Positions 27,684 through 36,935 of a stretch of DNA of 64,000 nucleotides are shown here, one piece after another. The notes beneath the pieces were generated by a model. The model was not told the origin of the DNA, searched no databases, and saw nothing but the letters and a program-made list of their open reading frames with translations. The position numbers and the translations under genes are program-made. Position 1 is the stretch's first letter, and each line of letters starts with the position of its first letter. Source of the DNA: Pseudomonas sp. Q2-TVG4-2 (GTDB lineage: Bacteria > Pseudomonadota > Gammaproteobacteria > Pseudomonadales > Pseudomonadaceae); the NCBI RefSeq assembly GCF_013620795.1, contig NZ_LGLW01000006.1, positions 423,850 through 487,849 on the forward strand, in the 5' to 3' direction.

Positions 27684-28619
27684 TTATGCGTTGTCGGTGG
27701 GGGCCTGGGGTGGGCGTGGCTTCACCACCTCCAGCGGATCGGCATGCACCAGTACTTCGGCGCGAGGGTACTTGGCGTGAATCGCCACCTCGACCTGATC
27801 GCACAAGGCATGCGCCTCGATCAGCGGCAGCTCACCGGGAAGTTCCAAGTGCATCTGCACGAACCAGCGAGTGCCGGAGACACGGGTGCGCAGGTCGTGA
27901 CAACCGACCACGCCCGGTACATCGCAGGCCAACCGGTGCATGTGCTCGCTGATTTCCGGTGGTAGCTCGGTATCCATCAGCACGGCGCCGGCTTCGCGCA
28001 CGATGCTCAGCGCGCTCCAGAAAATGTAGACCGCAATGGCAATGCCGAAGATTGCGTCCAAGCGCTCCCAGCCATAGCCGGCAAGGATCAGCGCTACCAG
28101 GATGCTGCAATTGAGCAGCAGGTCGGAGCGATAGTGCAGCGAGTCGGCGCGAATCGCCGTCGAACCGGTTTCGCGCACCACATGCCGCTGATAGGCCAGC
28201 AGCGCCACGGTCAGCACCAGCGACAGCAGCATGACCGCGATGCCCAGCGCCGGTGCGCCGAGTGGCTCCGGATGCAGCATGCGGTCAACGCCCTGAACGC
28301 AGACGAGGATGGCGCTGACCGAGATGAATGCGCCTTGGCCGAGCCCGGCCAGGGCTTCCGCCTTGCCATGGCCATAGCGATGATCTTCATCGGCTGGGCG
28401 CAGCGAGTAGTGCACTGCCAGCAGGTTAAGCAGCGACGCAGCGCCATCCAGCAGCGAATCGGTGAGCCCAGCCAGCAGGCTGACCGAGCCGCTGAGCCAC
28501 CAGGCCAGCGCCTTGCTGAATGCAAGCGTCAGGGCGACAGCCAGCGCCAGCCGGGTGGCGCGGCGCATCAGCCGAGCATGCTCGGCGCTGACGCCCTTGC
28601 GCTCGCGGGCGTGTTGCAT
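27684..28619 (-). CDS. Cation diffusion facilitator (FieF-like) metal transporter
   Basis: A 311-residue CDF exporter for divalent metals. Six membrane helices span about 20-225. The metal-site motifs are SLLAGLTDSLLDGAASLLN (D-x-x-x-D in helix 2) and ADSLHYRSDLLLN (H-x-x-x-D in helix 5), followed by a cytoplasmic ferredoxin-like domain with HDLRTRVSG and FVQMHLELPGELPLIEAHALCDQVE. H in the helix-5 motif instead of D suggests zinc or mixed specificity rather than iron alone. It overlaps the upstream lipoprotein gene by one base (TGATG) and ends at a strong terminator. Confidence 0.92.
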   Translation of the reverse strand: MQHARERKGVSAEHARLMRRATRLALAVALTLAFSKALAWWLSGSVSLLAGLTDSLLDGAASLLNLLAVHYSLRPADEDHRYGHGKAEALAGLGQGAFISVSAILVCVQGVDRMLHPEPLGAPALGIAVMLLSLVLTVALLAYQRHVVRETGSTAIRADSLHYRSDLLLNCSILVALILAGYGWERLDAIFGIAIAVYIFWSALSIVREAGAVLMDTELPPEISEHMHRLACDVPGVVGCHDLRTRVSGTRWFVQMHLELPGELPLIEAHALCDQVEVAIHAKYPRAEVLVHADPLEVVKPRPPQAPTDNA

Positions 28620-29035
28620 CAGGCGGCCGGGCGCAATCCGAAGGCGGCGAGCTGCTCGACGCTACCGCTGTGCTGAATCAGGCGCGGATCGTTCAGCGGC
28701 AGGCTGCGGCCGGTTTCCTGCTCGATGATCGCCTTGAGCCTGGCCTGATCGACCACGCCATCGGCGCCAATGGCTTCCTGAAGCTTCTCCGGTACTACGG
28801 AGTACTCGTTGTCGGGCAGGTAAATGGCGCCGGTGGCGAAGTCGATGCCGAAGGCGATCAGACCGGGGATCACATAGAACAGCAGGCCCACGGCATTGGC
28901 GACCGCGATGGCCGGGTCGATCTTGCCGTCGATCTGGCCTCGGCGGTCTGGGTAGAACAGGGTGCCGCAAGCCGTCAGTTGAGTGAACAGGGAGACGGCC
29001 AGCACGCCGCCGATGACACGGGAACGAGTACGCAT
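28619..29035 (-). CDS. Predicted lipoprotein of unknown function, coupled to the CDF gene
   Basis: A 138-residue protein with a lipoprotein signal (GGVLAVSLFTQLTACG; lipobox L-T-A-C) and a single hydrophobic segment (NAVGLLFYVIPGLIAFGIDFATGAIYLP). This pattern is found in a conserved pseudomonad family, sometimes mislabelled in databases as a nucleotidyltransferase. Nothing supports an enzymatic role. It is translationally coupled to the metal exporter downstream, so an envelope role connected with that exporter is possible but unproven. AGGACCTCCGGGA upstream includes a purine-rich site. Confidence 0.8.
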   Translation of the reverse strand: MRTRSRVIGGVLAVSLFTQLTACGTLFYPDRRGQIDGKIDPAIAVANAVGLLFYVIPGLIAFGIDFATGAIYLPDNEYSVVPEKLQEAIGADGVVDQARLKAIIEQETGRSLPLNDPRLIQHSGSVEQLAAFGLRPAA

Positions 29036-29182
29036 AAGGACCTCCGGGAAAAGTGGCGCAACTATACAAGGGCTGCGTGATGTTTTCTCGATATCAGACA
29101 GCTTGGCCGGGCGCTCTGTTCGGCTTGGTCAGGATGCTTGCCGCCGGGATAACCCAACCGCTTTTCCCACGCTGTGGATCGT

Positions 29183-29188
29183 TATAAT
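29183..29188 (+). promoter_or_regulatory. Probable -10 element of hrpB
   Basis: A perfect TATAAT in TCGTTATAATCGCGG, 24 bases before the hrpB start, leaving room for a short leader with AGCGGAG as ribosome binding site. No convincing -35 hexamer was found at 17 bases upstream, so strength is uncertain. Confidence 0.6.
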
Positions 29189-29212
29189 CGCGGCCTTGAA
29201 AGCGGAGTCTCC

Positions 29213-31732
29213 ATGATCGCCCTACCCATCGACCAAGCCCTGCCGGCCCTGCGCCGGGCCCTACGCGAACGTGACGAAGCCGTGCTGGAAGCGCCGCCGG
29301 GCGCCGGCAAGACCACCCGCGTGCCGCTGGCCTTGCTGAACGAGCCTTGGCTAGCCGGGCAATCGATCGTCATGCTCGAGCCGCGGCGACTGGCGGCACG
29401 CGCCGCAGCCGAGCGCCTGGCCAGTGAGTTGGGCGAGAAAGTTGGTGAAACAGTCGGTTACCGTATCCGCCTGGACAGCAAGGTCGGGCCGAAGACCCGT
29501 ATCGAGGTGGTTACCGAGGGCATTCTGGCGCGTCGCCTGCAGGACGATCCGGGCCTGGAAGGCGTTGGCCTGGTCATCTTCGACGAATTCCACGAGCGCA
29601 GCCTCGACGCCGACCTGGCGCTGGCCCTGACGCTCAATGCCCGCGACCTGCTCAGAGACGAGCCGCTGAAATTGCTGCTGATGTCCGCGACGCTTGAGGG
29701 CGCGCGGCTATCGAGCCTGCTCGGCGAGGCGCCGGTAGTGCGCAGCGAAGGGCGCATGTATCCGGTCGTCCAGCGCTGGGGACGGCCGTTTCAGGCCGGT
29801 GAGCGCATCGAGTCGCGAGTGGTACAGACCGTCATGCAGGCGCTGGATGAAGAGTCCGGTAGCGTGCTGGTCTTTCTGCCCGGGCAGGCCGAAATCCGCC
29901 GCGTGAACGAAGCGCTGAGTGAACAGTTGTCGGGGCGTAGCGACGTCTTGCTCTGCCCGCTGCACGGCGAGCTTGAGTTGACCGCCCAGCGAACGGCCAT
30001 CGAACCGGCGCCTGCCGGCAAGCGTAAGGTCGTGCTCGCTACCAATATCGCCGAGACCAGCCTGACCATTGAAGGCGTGCGGGTCGTAGTCGATGCCGGT
30101 TTGGCCCGCGTGCCGCGCTTCGATCCCGGCAGCGGCATGACGCGGCTGGATACCCGACGTATCTCCCGTGCCTCGGCGACGCAGCGGGCAGGCCGTGCCG
30201 GGCGCCTCGAACCTGGCGCGTGCTACCGGCTGTGGTCGGAAGACCAACACGTCCAGTTGGCGACATACGGCGAAGCGGAAATTCTTCAGGCGGACCTGGC
30301 TGGGGTGGCGCTACAGCTGGCGCGCTGGGGTGTCGAGCCGGACGAGCTGGTCTGGCTGGATCCGCCACCTGCGGCAGCCTACGCCCAGGCGCAGGATCTC
30401 CTCGAACGCCTCGGGGCGCTCAGCCGTAACGCTCGCGACAGCTGGCAACTGACCGCTCATGGCCTTGCCATGGCTGAGCTCCCCGCGCATCCGCGCATCG
30501 CCCATATGTTGCTGCGCGGACACTCGCTGGGGATCGGCGCGCAGGCAGCTGATCTCGGGGCCTTGCTGGTCGAGCGCGACATTCAACGTGGCGCCGGCGC
30601 TGATATTTCCACGCGCCTCGCGCTGCTCGAAGGCGGCGCCGGGCATCATTCCGGCGTGCAGCGCGTACGGCAGCTGGCCCGGCAGTTTCGCAGCCTGCTG
30701 CGCAGTCCGGCCGGAGCCGCCCCGGCCGATAGGGGCGATCACCGTTGGATTGGCGCGCTGCTGGCCTTCGCTTACCCCGACCGGGTCGCTCGGCAGCGTC
30801 GCGAGGGTGGTGGCGAGTACCGTTTGGCCAATGGTCGCGCGGCACTGTTCGCAGAGCCTGACGCGCTGATGAAAGAACGCTGGTTGGTGATCGCCGAGCT
30901 GGGCAGCCGTCAGGGCCAGCGCGAGGAGCGTATCTATCGCGCGGCGGCGTTGGACCCAAGCCTGTTCGACGAGGCGCTGGCCGAGCAGATCAGCCAACGC
31001 GACGAGCTCGAATGGGACGAGCGTGAAGGTGTGCTGAGGGCTGAGCGCCAGCGGCGGGTCGGCGAGCTGGTGCTCAGCCGTGAGCCTCTACCGGGGCTGG
31101 ATGACGACGCGCGCGGCCGCGCCTTGCTCGGGTTGGTCCGGCGCAAGGGGCTTGAGCTGTTGCCATGGACGTCAGATCTGCGCCAATGGCAGGCGCGTAT
31201 CGCCCTGCTCCGGCAGATTGATTTAGGCATCAGTGGTGCCAGCGACTGGCCGGACGTCAGCGATGCCGCGTTGCTGGCTCGCCTGGAAGACTGGTTGCTG
31301 CCGTTTCTGGGCAAGGTGTCGCGGCTGGCGCACTTCGCCCAGCTGGATCTCAAGGGCATGCTCTCGACCTTGCTGCCCTGGCCGTTGCCGCAGCGGCTCG
31401 ACGAACTGGCGCCGATCGCCATTGCCGTGCCTTCCGGTTCGCGGATACGCCTCGATTACAGCGACTCACCGCCGGTACTGGCGGTGCGCTTGCAGGAACT
31501 GTTCGGCCTGGCCGATACACCGCGGATCGCCGGTGGTCGGCAGGTAGTCAAGTTGCATCTGCTGTCACCCGCGCGCCGTCCGGTGCAGGTGACCCAGGAC
31601 CTGGCCAGCTTTTGGGCGAACACCTACATCGAGGTGAAGAAGGACCTCAAGGGGCGCTATCCCAAGCATTACTGGCCGGATGATCCGTTAGTCGCCGAAC
31701 CTACCGCGCGGGCCAAGCCGCGCGGGACCTGA
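29213..31732 (+). CDS. hrpB: ATP-dependent helicase HrpB
   Basis: An 839-residue DEAH/RHA-type helicase. Walker A is EAPPGAGKTTRVPLALL near residue 40, followed by EPRRLAARAAAERLA, motif II IFDEFHERSLDADLAL (D-E-F-H, typical of HrpB), SATLEGARL, motif V VLATNIAETSLTIEGVRVVVDAG and motif VI SRASATQRAGRAGRLEPGACYRL. The C-terminus carries the HrpB_C domain ending KGRYPKHYWPDDPLVAEPTARAKPRGT. The family binds RNA; the physiological role of HrpB is poorly defined in most species. The ATG at 29213 with GGAG upstream is chosen over an in-frame codon at 29174, which lies before the likely promoter. Confidence 0.95.
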   Translation: MIALPIDQALPALRRALRERDEAVLEAPPGAGKTTRVPLALLNEPWLAGQSIVMLEPRRLAARAAAERLASELGEKVGETVGYRIRLDSKVGPKTRIEVVTEGILARRLQDDPGLEGVGLVIFDEFHERSLDADLALALTLNARDLLRDEPLKLLLMSATLEGARLSSLLGEAPVVRSEGRMYPVVQRWGRPFQAGERIESRVVQTVMQALDEESGSVLVFLPGQAEIRRVNEALSEQLSGRSDVLLCPLHGELELTAQRTAIEPAPAGKRKVVLATNIAETSLTIEGVRVVVDAGLARVPRFDPGSGMTRLDTRRISRASATQRAGRAGRLEPGACYRLWSEDQHVQLATYGEAEILQADLAGVALQLARWGVEPDELVWLDPPPAAAYAQAQDLLERLGALSRNARDSWQLTAHGLAMAELPAHPRIAHMLLRGHSLGIGAQAADLGALLVERDIQRGAGADISTRLALLEGGAGHHSGVQRVRQLARQFRSLLRSPAGAAPADRGDHRWIGALLAFAYPDRVARQRREGGGEYRLANGRAALFAEPDALMKERWLVIAELGSRQGQREERIYRAAALDPSLFDEALAEQISQRDELEWDEREGVLRAERQRRVGELVLSREPLPGLDDDARGRALLGLVRRKGLELLPWTSDLRQWQARIALLRQIDLGISGASDWPDVSDAALLARLEDWLLPFLGKVSRLAHFAQLDLKGMLSTLLPWPLPQRLDELAPIAIAVPSGSRIRLDYSDSPPVLAVRLQELFGLADTPRIAGGRQVVKLHLLSPARRPVQVTQDLASFWANTYIEVKKDLKGRYPKHYWPDDPLVAEPTARAKPRGT

Positions 31733-31816
31733 AAGCAGCCCCAGGCCTCAAGCAGAACCGAAGCGTAAGCTGGCGCAGCTCAGCCTCGCCCATACGGCTT
31801 CGCTTGCCAGCTGTCT

Positions 31817-32563
31817 TTATTCGTCCGGCAGGCTCAGGTTTTCCCCGGAAGCCACCATCTCGGCATAGGCCTGATCCAGCGCATCGACCACGGTTCGGCT
31901 GTCGTCGGCATGACGCGAGACGATGAAACGAATGGCTACCCTGTGCAGCTCCACGTGGGGCAATGCCGGCATGCCGAGACGCTGAAGCGCCTGGTTAACC
32001 GGGATTTGGTAGTCGAGCAAATAGTCGGCGCGGCGATGTTTGAGCATCTCCAGTGCCGAAGTGTGGGTGCTGGTACGGTGCAGGCGAATCCCTAGTTGCG
32101 GGTCATGCAGCATCCGGTTCACCTGCGGCCAGTAGTTATAGCCGCCGATGATGATGATGCCACGCTTGCGCAGGCTGTCCGGCACCTCTGGCCGTGGGGT
32201 GTCGGGGCGGTGATAGAGGTTGAGGCTGATCTGCGCGAGGGTTTGACGACCCTCGATCGTATCGGCCTGCAGCTCCGGTTTGCCTGGCGCGCCCGGCCAG
32301 AGGTCGACGGTGCCGCTCTTCAAAGCGCCATACAGGCGTGCGCTCGGTAATCCACGAAACTGCGCCTGATAACCGGCATGCTCGAGTACGCGACGGGTGA
32401 GTTCCACCACTGGCCCCTGCGGTCGGCCTTGCGCATCGCTGTAGATGGCTGGGGGAAAGTCGTAATAGCCAACGGTCAGGGTTCGTGGCGGCTCGGCCTC
32501 GGGCGCGGCAAAGCAAGGCCCTGCCAGAGCCGCTGCAAAAAGGATCCAGAGTAAAGGCTTCAA
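31817..32563 (-). CDS. Periplasmic solute-binding protein (PBP2 type), orphan
   Basis: A 248-residue secreted protein: signal peptide MKPLLWILFAAALAGPCFA, then TLTVGYYDFPPAIYSDAQGRPQGPVVELTRRVLEHAG, the usual start of type 3 extracellular solute-binding proteins. Later segments are RGLPSARLYGALKSGTVDLWPG and EMLKHRRADYLLDYQIPVNQAL, which fit amino-acid-binding-like folds. There is no permease or ATPase gene next to it, so it may be a sensor-like or scavenging binding protein. It converges with hrpB, which ends about 85 bases away. Confidence 0.82.
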   Translation of the reverse strand: MKPLLWILFAAALAGPCFAAPEAEPPRTLTVGYYDFPPAIYSDAQGRPQGPVVELTRRVLEHAGYQAQFRGLPSARLYGALKSGTVDLWPGAPGKPELQADTIEGRQTLAQISLNLYHRPDTPRPEVPDSLRKRGIIIIGGYNYWPQVNRMLHDPQLGIRLHRTSTHTSALEMLKHRRADYLLDYQIPVNQALQRLGMPALPHVELHRVAIRFIVSRHADDSRTVVDALDQAYAEMVASGENLSLPDE

Positions 32564-32780
32564 GGTAATTCACTGCCCCTTGTGGTTTGCGCGTCGGCAA
32601 GCATGGTCGCCCGGCGTTTCGCTGTCCATAACCGTAGCGCCCGGTCGAGTAGCAGCAGCACGATGTTCCGGCGCTCGCGAAGTGGGCATGCGATCGCACG
32701 GGTCGGTGACAGGCTGACTATGCTGAAGATAGACGGCTGGCAGGCCGTGAGTGCTTGATCAAGTTCGGATGGGGTGTTCC

Positions 32781-33623
32781 ATGTATCGCAAGGTTTTCGC
32801 CAGCAAAGTGTTCGATCGCAAGGTGGTGCTGATTACCGGCGGCTGTGCGGGGATTGGCCGCGCGCTGGCCGAGCGGATGGCCCAGGCCGGAGCGCGGGTG
32901 GTAATTTTTGATCTCGATCAGAACGCTATCGATGGCCTGGTGCAGCATCTGGTCGATCACCACAATGCCGATGCACTGGGTTTGCGCTGCGATGTCTCGG
33001 AGGCGGCGGCAGTGCAGCAAGCTGTTGCTCTGGTGTTGGAGCGCTTCGGCGGTATCGACGTGTTGATCAATAACGCCGGCATTACCCATCGCAGCCGCGT
33101 TGCCGAAACCAGCCTGGCGGTGTTCGAGCGGATCATGGCGGTCAACTTCTATGGTGCGCTGCACTGCACTCAGGCCGCGCTGCCGAGTTTGATCGCTCGG
33201 GAAGGGCAGATCATCGTGCTCAGCTCGCTGTCGCAATACGCGCCAGTGCCTGACCGTGGCGCCTACAACGCCAGCAAGCATGCGCTGCACGGGCTGTTCG
33301 AGACCCTGCGCAGCGAGCTGGCCGATACCGGGGTCAATGTGATGCTGGTCTGTCCCGGTTATACCGCGACCGATCTGCGCAAGAATGTGCTGATCGGCGA
33401 CGGCTCCACCGCGGCACAGCCGGTGTTGACGGTGGGGCGGGTGTCATCACCGCAGGATGTCGCCGAGTCCATCTACCAGGGCGCGCTGAAGCGACGCCGG
33501 CTGCTGGTGCTGTCCAATCTCGACTGGCGTGCACGGCTGGTGGCGCGCTGTTTTCCACGGCTGTTCGAGCATCTGCTATTGCCGCGGCTGGCCGGCGCTC
33601 GGGTTTCGCCGGGCGCCGGTTAG
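32781..33623 (+). CDS. Short-chain dehydrogenase/reductase
   Basis: A 280-residue classical SDR. The NAD(P)-binding motif is VLITGGCAGIGRALAERMAQAG, followed by NNAGITHRS, the catalytic serine in IIVLSSLSQYAPVPDRG, and the catalytic pair in AYNASKHALHGL (Y-x-x-x-K). The tail after residue 220 is extended and basic (KRRRLLVLSNLDWRARLVARCFPRLFEHLLLPRL), typical of membrane-associated SDRs acting on lipids or retinoid-like substrates. Two further in-frame starts lie upstream (32751 GTG, 32769 ATG); 32781 is chosen for the length before the Rossmann motif. Substrate unknown. Confidence 0.9.
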   Translation: MYRKVFASKVFDRKVVLITGGCAGIGRALAERMAQAGARVVIFDLDQNAIDGLVQHLVDHHNADALGLRCDVSEAAAVQQAVALVLERFGGIDVLINNAGITHRSRVAETSLAVFERIMAVNFYGALHCTQAALPSLIAREGQIIVLSSLSQYAPVPDRGAYNASKHALHGLFETLRSELADTGVNVMLVCPGYTATDLRKNVLIGDGSTAAQPVLTVGRVSSPQDVAESIYQGALKRRRLLVLSNLDWRARLVARCFPRLFEHLLLPRLAGARVSPGAG

Positions 33624-33649
33624 GCCGCTGGGGTGTCGACGTAACGTTG

Positions 33650-34054
33650 CTACATCAAACCCATATCCCAGAAGGCGGCCTCGATCTTGTGACCGTCGAG
33701 GTCGCGCACGAAACAGCCGTAATAGGGCTCGCCATATTCTTCGCGAGGCCCCGGTGCGCCCTCATCCGTTGCGCCAGCGGCCAACGCGGCGCGGTGGAAG
33801 GCATCGACCGAAGCCTTGTCCGCGGCGAAGAAGCCGATATGCGTGCCGTTGCCGATGGTGGCTGTCTGGGCGTTGATCGGTATTTGCAGCCAGAACTCGG
33901 GGTATTCGCGGCCCCAGGCGATTGCCCCCGGGTGGGCCATGATGCGCTTGCAGCCCAGAGTGGCGAGGGTCTGGTCGTAAAAGGTGGCGGCGTCATCGAA
34001 GCGGTTGCTGCCGAGGGATACGTGGGACAGGATGCTGGGGTTCTGGCCAGCCAT
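33650..34054 (-). CDS. VOC-family (glyoxalase/bleomycin-resistance fold) protein
   Basis: A 134-residue vicinal-oxygen-chelate protein: ILSHVSLGSNRFDDAATFYDQTLATLGCKRI, then HIGFFAADKASVDAFHRAALAAGATDEGAPGPREEY and YYGCFVRDLDGHKIEAAFWD. The histidines in SHVSLG and HIGFFA and the glutamate in KIEAAF occupy the usual metal-ligand positions of the fold. These small single-domain proteins are mostly uncharacterised; detoxification or dioxygenase roles are possible. The ATG at 34054 (MAGQNPS) has GGAGGG-type purines upstream. The gene is convergent with the SDR. Confidence 0.88.
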   Translation of the reverse strand: MAGQNPSILSHVSLGSNRFDDAATFYDQTLATLGCKRIMAHPGAIAWGREYPEFWLQIPINAQTATIGNGTHIGFFAADKASVDAFHRAALAAGATDEGAPGPREEYGEPYYGCFVRDLDGHKIEAAFWDMGLM

Positions 34055-34123
34055 GGTGGAGCCCTCCGAAAAGGAATGGGTTACCAAGCCTAGCCCGTCG
34101 GATCGTTGCCCGCCGCCTGACCC

Positions 34124-34804
34124 TCAGCTTTCTTCGTTGCGGCCGATGACCGGCTCGCTGCAAATCATGAAGCAGCGAAATAGCACCACGGTCGCCAGCA
34201 GTTGCACCAGTCCAACGGCGCTGTCGACGAGCACCGCCAGCAGCCCAGGGGGCGTCTCGCCGGCCCAGAATTGCGCGGCGAGCCAGGCTTCCAGCACCCA
34301 TAGCGGCAACAGAACCGCGAGGATGCAGCCGAACACCAGCAGAAAATGGCCACGGGTCTGCAGGAAGCTTTCCTTCAGAGCAGCCAACGGGGTCAGGCCG
34401 CGCAGCACCAACAGGTATTCGGCAAATGCGATCTTGACCATCACCCAGAGCCCCGGCAGCACGAACAGCGAGGCGCCGAGCATGATCAGCACGGTGCCTA
34501 GCCCGGCCAGCACAGCCATTGATGGCCATAGCGGCAAGGCGCGCATCAGCACCTCGCGCAGCGGCGGCGCATGGCCGCGGCTACGGGCGTCGAGAAACAG
34601 GATTAGCGCGCCGATATAGAGCGGATAGAAAATCAAGCCGACCAGCAGCTCCTGGGCGGGCACTGCGTCCCGGCCGAACAGATGGTCGACGGCCAAACGG
34701 GCGCAGCTCTCGAGCGCGATCAGTGGCAGGCAGAGACGCGCGATGGACGCCAGGTTGCGGGAGTAGAAGAACCAGGCGTCACGGAGGATGGACAGAACAT
34801 TCAT
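34124..34804 (-). CDS. YciC-family inner-membrane protein
   Basis: A 226-residue protein with about five or six membrane segments, including ELLVGLIFYPLYIGALILFLD, SMAVLAGLGTVLIMLGASLFVLPGLWVMVKIAFAEYLLV and FLLVFGCILAVLLPLWVLEAWLA. The phrases FYSRNLASIARLCLPLIALES and LPGLWVMVKIAFAEYLLVL match the YciC/UPF0259 group, whose function is not known. The start at 34804 (MNVLSILRDAWFF) is the family start; the frame is open a further twelve codons. It is divergent from the NYN-domain gene at 34921. Confidence 0.82.
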   Translation of the reverse strand: MNVLSILRDAWFFYSRNLASIARLCLPLIALESCARLAVDHLFGRDAVPAQELLVGLIFYPLYIGALILFLDARSRGHAPPLREVLMRALPLWPSMAVLAGLGTVLIMLGASLFVLPGLWVMVKIAFAEYLLVLRGLTPLAALKESFLQTRGHFLLVFGCILAVLLPLWVLEAWLAAQFWAGETPPGLLAVLVDSAVGLVQLLATVVLFRCFMICSEPVIGRNEES

Positions 34805-34920
34805 CGCGGCAGAGCAACTCTCGGAAGAACAGGCGCGCACTTTAGCCCAAGCAACCGGCCGGCGACATGTGCGGTATTGCCGTCCATACTGGTCAGCCCT
34901 TTCACCGCTCGGGTCGCTGC

Positions 34921-35394
34921 GTGAAGAAGATCGCCCTGTTTGCTGATGTGCAGAACCTCTACTACACGGTGCGCCAGGCTCACGGCTGCCATTTCAACTA
35001 TGCCGCGCTGTGGGCCGAGGTCAGCGCGCGCGGCGAGATCGTCGAGGCCTATGCCTATGCCATCGATCGGGGTGACGCCAAGCAGCAGCAATTCCAGCAG
35101 ATCCTGCGCAACCTCGGCTTCACCGTGAAGCTCAAGCCCTATATCCAGCGCAGCGACGGGTCGGCCAAGGGCGACTGGGATGTGGGAATCACCATCGACG
35201 TACTGGACGCCGCGGGGCGTGTCGATGAAGTGGTGCTGGCCTCAGGCGACGGTGATTTCGATTTGTTGCTTGAGCGCGTGCGCGCTGGTGGCGCCGAGGC
35301 GACGGCTTATGGCGCGCCGGGCCTGACGGCAAACTCTTTGATTCGCGCCGCGACCCGCTATGTGCCGATCGAGGGCAAGCTGCTGTTGCGCTAG
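34921..35394 (+). CDS. NYN-domain (LabA/DUF88) predicted ribonuclease
   Basis: A 157-residue PIN-like NYN protein. The acidic active-site positions are visible in KKIALFADVQNLYYTVRQ (the N-terminal D plus N), GDWDVGITIDVLDAA, and LASGDGDFDLLLERVRAGGAEATAYG (the SGDGDF motif). NYN proteins are thought to be metal-dependent RNases; LabA itself acts in cyanobacterial clock output. The start is GTG at 34921, because the homologous N-terminus begins (M)KKIALFADV and the upstream extension is unrelated. No partner gene is evident. Confidence 0.88.
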   Translation: MKKIALFADVQNLYYTVRQAHGCHFNYAALWAEVSARGEIVEAYAYAIDRGDAKQQQFQQILRNLGFTVKLKPYIQRSDGSAKGDWDVGITIDVLDAAGRVDEVVLASGDGDFDLLLERVRAGGAEATAYGAPGLTANSLIRAATRYVPIEGKLLLR

Positions 35395-35609
35395 GAAGTG
35401 GAGCGCCATGAGCTGAAGCTCGAAGCGAACGCCGAACGTGCCCGCACACTGGTGGGCTTCAAGGTGTAGGTCGGGCCGCGCCTTGCCGACCCGACGAGCA
35501 AGGTCGCGGTGGATGTAGAAAGCGGCATCCACCCTGCGCTTGGCTTCCAGCTTCCAGCTGCCTTTCCGAGTAAACTGCCCACCTCGTTTTCGTACTCCCG
35601 GTTTTCGCC

Positions 35610-36935
35610 ATGACCTTCGCCTCCCTGGGCCTGATCGATCCGCTGCTGCGCACCCTCGAATCCCTCGACTACACCAAGCCCACGCCTGTCCAGACCAAGG
35701 CGATTCCTGCCGTGCTCAAGGGGCGCGATCTGATGGCCGCGGCGCAGACCGGCACCGGCAAGACCGCCGGTTTCGCCCTGCCATTGTTGCAACGGTTACT
35801 CCACGAAGGGCCGCAGGTGGCGAGCAACTCGATTCGCGCCTTGGTGCTGGTGCCGACCCGCGAGTTGGCCGAACAGGTCCACGAGAGCTTCAGCACCTAC
35901 GGGCAGAATCTGCCGTTGCGCACCTATGCGGTCTATGGCGGGGTCAGCCTCAACCCGCAGATGATGGCGCTGCGCAAGGGCATCGACGTGCTGGTGGCGA
36001 CACCGGGGCGCTTGCTCGACCTGTATCGGCAGAACGCGGTGAAGTTCGGCCAGGTGCAGGCGCTGGTGCTGGACGAGGCCGACCGCATGTTGGATCTTGG
36101 TTTCTCGCAGGAGCTCGACGAGCTGTTCAGCGCGCTGCCGAAGAAGCGCCAGACACTGCTGTTCTCGGCGACCTTCTCCGATGCCATCCGGCAGATGGCT
36201 GGCGAGCTGTTGCGCGATCCGCTGTCGATCGAAGTCAGCCCGCGCAATGCTGCCGCCAAGACCGTCAAGCAGTGGCTCGTGCCTGTGGACAAGAAGCGCA
36301 AGGCCGAGCTGTTCCTGCATCTGCTGGCGGACCGGCGCTGGGGCCAGGTGCTGGTATTCGTCAAGACCCGCAAGGGCGTCGATCAGTTGGTGGATGAGCT
36401 GCAGGCCGAGGGCATCGCCAGCGATGCGATTCACGGCGACAAGCCGCAGGCCTCGCGACTGCGCGCGCTCGAGCGCTTCAAGGCCGGCGAAGTGCAGGTA
36501 CTCGTGGCCACCGACGTGGCTGCACGCGGACTGGACATCCATGACCTGCCGCAGGTGGTCAATTTCGACCTGCCCATCGTCGCCGAGGATTATGTGCATC
36601 GTATCGGCCGCACCGGCCGTGCCGGCGCGACGGGTGAAGCAGTGTCGCTGGTGGCTGCCGACGAAGTCGATCAGCTCGCGGCCATCGAGACGTTGATTCA
36701 GCAGGTGCTGCCGCGCCACGACGAGCCAGGTTTCGTCCCTGATCATCGAGTGCCGACTACTCAGCCCGGTGGACAAATCATCAAGAAGCCGAAGAAACCA
36801 AAAAAGCCCAAGACCGCCGCTGGCAAAGGCCGTGTTCATCTGGGCAATTGGTTCGATGAGAGCGAAAAACCCAACGCCAAGCCGATTCGCAAGGTTCCGA
36901 GCCTGGGCGGGGCGAAGCCGGCGAAGAAGCGCTGA
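35610..36935 (+). CDS. rhlE: DEAD-box ATP-dependent RNA helicase RhlE
   Basis: A 441-residue DEAD-box helicase. The Q motif is YTKPTPVQTKAIP, then Walker A AAAQTGTGKTAGFALPLLQ, PTRELAEQV, DEAD box LVLDEADRMLDLGF, SATF, and the second RecA domain with VLVATDVAARGLDI and HRIGRTGRAGATG. The C-terminus is a lysine-rich basic tail (IKKPKKPKKPKTAAGKG, ending AKKR), as in RhlE proteins, which remodel ribosome-assembly and mRNA-decay complexes. The ATG at 35610 gives the normal RhlE N-terminus (MTFASLGL); the ribosome binding site before it is weak. Confidence 0.95.
   Translation: MTFASLGLIDPLLRTLESLDYTKPTPVQTKAIPAVLKGRDLMAAAQTGTGKTAGFALPLLQRLLHEGPQVASNSIRALVLVPTRELAEQVHESFSTYGQNLPLRTYAVYGGVSLNPQMMALRKGIDVLVATPGRLLDLYRQNAVKFGQVQALVLDEADRMLDLGFSQELDELFSALPKKRQTLLFSATFSDAIRQMAGELLRDPLSIEVSPRNAAAKTVKQWLVPVDKKRKAELFLHLLADRRWGQVLVFVKTRKGVDQLVDELQAEGIASDAIHGDKPQASRLRALERFKAGEVQVLVATDVAARGLDIHDLPQVVNFDLPIVAEDYVHRIGRTGRAGATGEAVSLVAADEVDQLAAIETLIQQVLPRHDEPGFVPDHRVPTTQPGGQIIKKPKKPKKPKTAAGKGRVHLGNWFDESEKPNAKPIRKVPSLGGAKPAKKR

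Noticed and set aside
31766..31812. Possible terminator between hrpB and the binding-protein gene (AGCTGGC...GCCAGCT)
   Set aside because: The short arms are far apart and there is no T-run, so it is not listed as a terminator.
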